A stretch of 8,357 nucleotides of DNA from the NCBI GenBank assembly GCA_035509615.1, contig DATJLK010000092.1, positions 1 to 8,357 of the forward strand, written 5' to 3'. A program made the position numbers and the translations under genes. Each line of letters begins with the position of its first letter. The first letter of the stretch is position 1. The notes under the pieces were generated by a model. The model was not told where the DNA came from. It saw only the letters and a list, made by a program, of their open reading frames with translations, and did not search any database. Source of the DNA: AP-15 sp035509615 (GTDB taxonomy: Bacteria > Pseudomonadota > Alphaproteobacteria > ATCC43930 > CGMCC-115725). Below, piece by piece: positions 6,433 to 8,357 of this stretch.

Positions 6433-6722
6433 GACCGCCGACTCCTCTGCGGGTAAGATGGCAACGAGTGTGAATCGCGTAACGCGCGTCGTCCAGCCCA
6501 CTCTGCCCGGCGATGCGCCGAACATAGTAACAGCCGCTGCCGATCGCCTTGGCCCTTGTCATGTTCCGCGGCAGTATTTGGCGGGAGGCATCGCGAGCCC
6601 CCGCTTTCGGCCGACCAGGGAGTAGCAGCAAGGCATCCGGGTCGGCGGGGCCGCCATCCGGCCGTTGGCACCCGACGGGTTTCATCCGGCCCGGCGGTGG
6701 TCGACGGTGATCGGCGGTCACC
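6433..6722. other. Noncoding region upstream of the oxidoreductase gene
   Basis: These 290 nt separate the oxidoreductase start from the DUF1003 stop. No open frame shows family-like sequence. A small palindrome CGCGT-A-ACGCG (6477-6487) lies 45 nt before the oxidoreductase start and could be an operator. A hairpin GGTGA/TCACC (6706-6722) directly follows the DUF1003 stop but has no U-tract. No promoter for the oxidoreductase could be assigned with conviction. Confidence 0.35.
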
Positions 6723-7316
6723 TCAGCGCTGGCGGTCTTCGATTTCATCAAGCACGGCATCGGGCGCGACGCCTTCCTTTAGCTCGTCGAGTTCGGCATC
6801 GACTTCGGTTTTGACATCGAGCCGATCGGCAATTGCCGACAACATCGCGACAAGTTTGGTGACTTCATGCTCGGCCAGCAAATTGATCTGCAGATCGAGT
6901 TCGGCGCGCTTCTCGGCGGCAGCCGTCATCCGGTTCTGGGTGATGAGAATAAAGGTCGACAGAAAGATGGCTTCGACCGACGCTGCCATTGCCAAGATTA
7001 CAAATGACGGGTCGAACTTTGGGATGCCGGAAACCCAGCCCAGATTGACGATGATCCATCCGCCGAACAGCGCAAGATGGAGGTAAACAAAGCGCATGCT
7101 GCCGGTAAAGCGGGTGATCGCATCGGCAATCCGCTCTTGCGCGCCGGCGGCCGCCTCCTCGGACCGCCGGCGCTGCTCCAGTGCGCGGATGTTTCGAGCA
7201 AGTACCGATCCCAGTCCCGGCGGTATTGGCGACGGCCGCCTCGGGTGCGGTCGCCGTCGATGGTCGGTATTCTTGGCTTGTGCATCCCACCCGGGCAATT
7301 TTCGAATTCCAATCAA
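6723..7316 (-). CDS. DUF1003-family two-helix membrane protein
   Basis: Up to 197 residues. The conserved DUF1003 core runs from LARNIRALEQRRRSEEAAAGAQERIADAITRFTGSMRF (39-76) through two transmembrane helices (about 76-95, FVYLHLALFGGWIIVNLGWV, and 105-125, FVILAMAASVEAIFLSTFIL) to ITQNRMTAAAEKRAELDLQINLLAEHEVTKLVAML (125-159). An acidic C-terminal tail (165-197) may be coiled-coil. Both termini are probably cytoplasmic (inference). Function unknown. The start is uncertain: no ATG precedes the core. TTG at 7316 gives the longest form; TTG at 7298 has a GGA 9 nt upstream and would give 191 residues. The first 35 residues are Arg/Pro-rich and not part of the domain. A GGAAC-N17-GGTT element ends just upstream, suggesting general-stress induction. 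Stop TGA at 6723. Confidence 0.88.
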   Translation of the reverse strand: MIGIRKLPGWDAQAKNTDHRRRPHPRRPSPIPPGLGSVLARNIRALEQRRRSEEAAAGAQERIADAITRFTGSMRFVYLHLALFGGWIIVNLGWVSGIPKFDPSFVILAMAASVEAIFLSTFILITQNRMTAAAEKRAELDLQINLLAEHEVTKLVAMLSAIADRLDVKTEVDAELDELKEGVAPDAVLDEIEDRQR

Positions 7317-7334
7317 CCGCGTATCTATTTAGAA

Positions 7335-7360
7335 AACCGGATCTCGCCGATACCGGTTCC
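7335..7360 (-). promoter_or_regulatory. Candidate EcfG-type general stress promoter for the DUF1003 gene
   Basis: On the minus strand GGAAC (7360-7356) and GGTT (7338-7335) are separated by 17 nt. The published alphaproteobacterial EcfG/SigT/RpoE2 consensus is GGAAC, 16-17 nt, CGTT, so only the C of CGTT differs. The predicted transcript start near 7328 lies 12 nt before the TTG at 7316 and about 30 nt before the TTG at 7298, favouring the latter start. Location, orientation and spacing agree, but a motif of this length can occur by chance. Confidence 0.45.
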
Positions 7361-7375
7361 GGCGTCACCGGTATC
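7349..7375. repeat. Perfect 9-bp inverted repeat over the DUF1003 promoter
   Basis: GATACCGGT (7349-7357) and ACCGGTATC (7367-7375) are exact reverse complements separated by 9 nt. The repeat overlaps the GGAAC -35 candidate, which spans the left arm and spacer. No U-tract follows, so it is more like a protein-binding site than a terminator. Each arm also contains the 6-bp palindrome ACCGGT. Confidence 0.5.
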
Positions 7376-7618
7376 CCGCCCCTCGCCGATCGGGTGGCAA
7401 GATGCTGCACGCAGAGATCTGTGGCGCGCTGGGCGTGTCGTCGCGAGCGACTGCAAATCGAATGACTCGGTCTCGGCGCGATCGCGCTGCCCGACCCTTG
7501 AGGCCGCCGCTGCACCCAACCTCAAAAGCAGGCTACTGCGCCGGGCATCGACCCATACCGGCAAGTCGCGGGCCGCAGACCAAGCCCGCGGGTAAAAGAC
7601 CCGGCGGATCAGACGATC

Positions 7619-7650
7619 GGGTGGATCCGTCTATCAGAACCGGATCACCC
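7619..7650 (-). terminator. Hairpin after the amidohydrolase gene, possible terminator
   Basis: GGGTGGATCCG (7619-7629) pairs with CGGATCACCC (7641-7650): ten base pairs with one bulged G and an 11-nt loop, 23 nt past the amidohydrolase stop. No U-tract follows on the minus strand. Further downstream a shorter hairpin CGGGT-AAAAG-ACCCG (7579-7593) presents a CUUUU loop in the transcript. Position fits transcription termination, perhaps Rho-assisted. Confidence 0.3.
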
Positions 7651-7673
7651 GGTCGCGGGAATGCTGAGCTGAG

Positions 7674-8357
7674 CTATTCGGCAGCGGCCTTTAACGGCGA
7701 GTGTGGTTCGGCCAGAACTGCGGCGGCTTCCTTGGCAATGCGCGTCCCGTCGAAGAAACGCGGGTTCTGGGTGCCCCACAGCCGCACCGCATTGGCGAAG
7801 GTGAAATCGCGGAAATCGTCTTCGCTCAACAGGCCGTCCTCGACCAGCTCATACGCTTCGGGCACCGGCATCAGCATGTCGGGCACGTCGAAATGACCGA
7901 TATCCGAGCTGAAGATCGCGTTGATCCGGGCGCCGAACGGGTTGATCTTGCTGAAGGCGACGGCGTTGAGCCGGTCGTCGGATTCACAGCCGAAGTAATA
8001 AGGGGTGGCGAACAGGTCGATCCAGTCCTGTTTTTTGGTGATGTTGCAGGCGGCATAGTCGTCATGCACCGCGACGCCGCCGTCGAGACTGTCCTCCTCG
8101 CGCGCCGGCCAGCCGTCGCGCCGGTCGAGTTCAGCCGCGATCTCGGCATAACCATACTGGTCGACATATTGGCGCAACAGCGGGCGGTCGAGCTTGTCGG
8201 GGTGCATATAGGCGAGTCCGGCCGCACCGCGTCGCTCCCAATGTTCGATCAGATCGGCAAACAGCTGGCAGCCCCATCCCACGCCGCCTTCGAGGAAACC
8301 AAACCGTAGGTCGGGGAAGCGGCGGGTGACGCCGCCCAGAAACAATGCCTTGGCGAC
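7674..8357 (-). CDS. Amidohydrolase_2 family protein, C-terminal part (cut by right edge)
   Basis: The C-terminal 227 residues of a metal-dependent TIM-barrel hydrolase of the amidohydrolase_2 (COG2159) type, related to decarboxylases and 2-pyrone/lactone hydrolases. Seen: GGVTRRFPDLRFGFLEGGVGW (8-28), the typical 'chamber' strand and helix after the His ligand region; TPYYFGCESDD (118-128); and NAIFSSDIGHFDVPD (146-160), whose Asp in SSDIGH is the usual metal-binding/catalytic Asp after the last barrel strand; then FANAVRLWGTQNPRFFDG (187-204), the familiar C-terminal helix and end motif. The frame is open to the right edge; a TTG at 8345 is an internal Leu. The N-terminal HxH metal motif would lie outside the window. 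The SSDIGHFD form, with a long insertion around 50-110, resembles the ~380-400-residue actinobacterial/proteobacterial 'amidohydrolase' group of unknown substrate. Stop TAG at 7674. Confidence 0.85.
   Translation of the reverse strand, partial: VAKALFLGGVTRRFPDLRFGFLEGGVGWGCQLFADLIEHWERRGAAGLAYMHPDKLDRPLLRQYVDQYGYAEIAAELDRRDGWPAREEDSLDGGVAVHDDYAACNITKKQDWIDLFATPYYFGCESDDRLNAVAFSKINPFGARINAIFSSDIGHFDVPDMLMPVPEAYELVEDGLLSEDDFRDFTFANAVRLWGTQNPRFFDGTRIAKEAAAVLAEPHSPLKAAAE

Larger units (their letters stand above)
7317..7673. other. Noncoding region between the amidohydrolase and DUF1003 genes
   Basis: In this 357-nt stretch I see no open frame with recognisable protein character. It contains the DUF1003 promoter/palindrome at its left end (7335-7375) and a cluster of small inverted repeats at its right end (about 7577-7650). 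The middle part (about 7380-7575) shows nothing I can name. Confidence 0.5.

Noticed and set aside
6433..6525. Longer start for the LLM oxidoreductase
   Set aside because: The 31 extra residues match nothing typical of the family, whereas ATG 6432 has a strong AGAGGAG at the right distance.
6543..6567. Second EcfG-like element (GGAAC-N16-CGAT, minus strand) upstream of the oxidoreductase
   Set aside because: The conserved TT of the -10 is broken and the site is over 100 nt from the start codon; chance is more likely.
1..8357. Mobile elements, CRISPR arrays, toxin-antitoxin or defence systems
   Set aside because: No transposase, integrase, regularly spaced repeats or recognisable defence proteins were seen on either strand; all intact genes are housekeeping or common accessory families.

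Overview
The window reads as ordinary, gene-dense chromosome of a GC-rich alphaproteobacterium. Three things point there: an alpha-type heat-shock sigma factor (RpoH) lying directly downstream of an RluA-family pseudouridine synthase; a small membrane protein resembling DUF6476 that starts divergently 24 bp from that synthase; and a candidate promoter of the EcfG general-stress type, a regulatory system largely confined to alphaproteobacteria. The genus cannot be told from the sequence. No mobile element, CRISPR array, tRNA or rRNA was seen, and both ends cut through genes.

Layout, left to right. The left edge holds the C-terminal 160 residues of an M20 metallopeptidase (+ strand). It converges on rpoH (-), with small hairpins in between. 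Upstream of rpoH on the same strand is rluD-like (-), separated by an AT-rich leader that carries a good sigma-70-type promoter and a possible structured 5' UTR. A DUF6476-like gene (+) starts 24 bp from rluD and converges on the next block. That block is four minus-strand genes, in transcription order: an LLM-class flavin/F420 oxidoreductase, apaG, folE and argE. The gaps between them are 86, 61 and 22 nt, so at least apaG-folE-argE could be one transcript. After a 290-nt gap comes a DUF1003 two-helix membrane protein (-). A 357-nt noncoding stretch separates it from the last gene, the C-terminal part of an amidohydrolase_2 (COG2159-type) protein (-), which runs off the right edge.

How the genes work together: rpoH and rluD pair a stress sigma factor with ribosome modification. 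folE (GTP to the pterin/folate precursor) and argE (arginine biosynthesis) are housekeeping metabolism. apaG is a small conserved protein of unclear biochemical role. The oxidoreductase and amidohydrolase are catabolic or accessory enzymes of unknown substrate. The DUF1003 gene looks stress-induced, because a GGAAC-N17-GGTT element sits just upstream, overlapped by a perfect 9-bp inverted repeat.

I did not find a convincing undescribed multi-gene system. The observations most worth a second look are regulatory: the DUF1003 promoter/palindrome, the rpoH leader, and the very tight rluD/DUF6476 divergent start region with two non-ATG starts.
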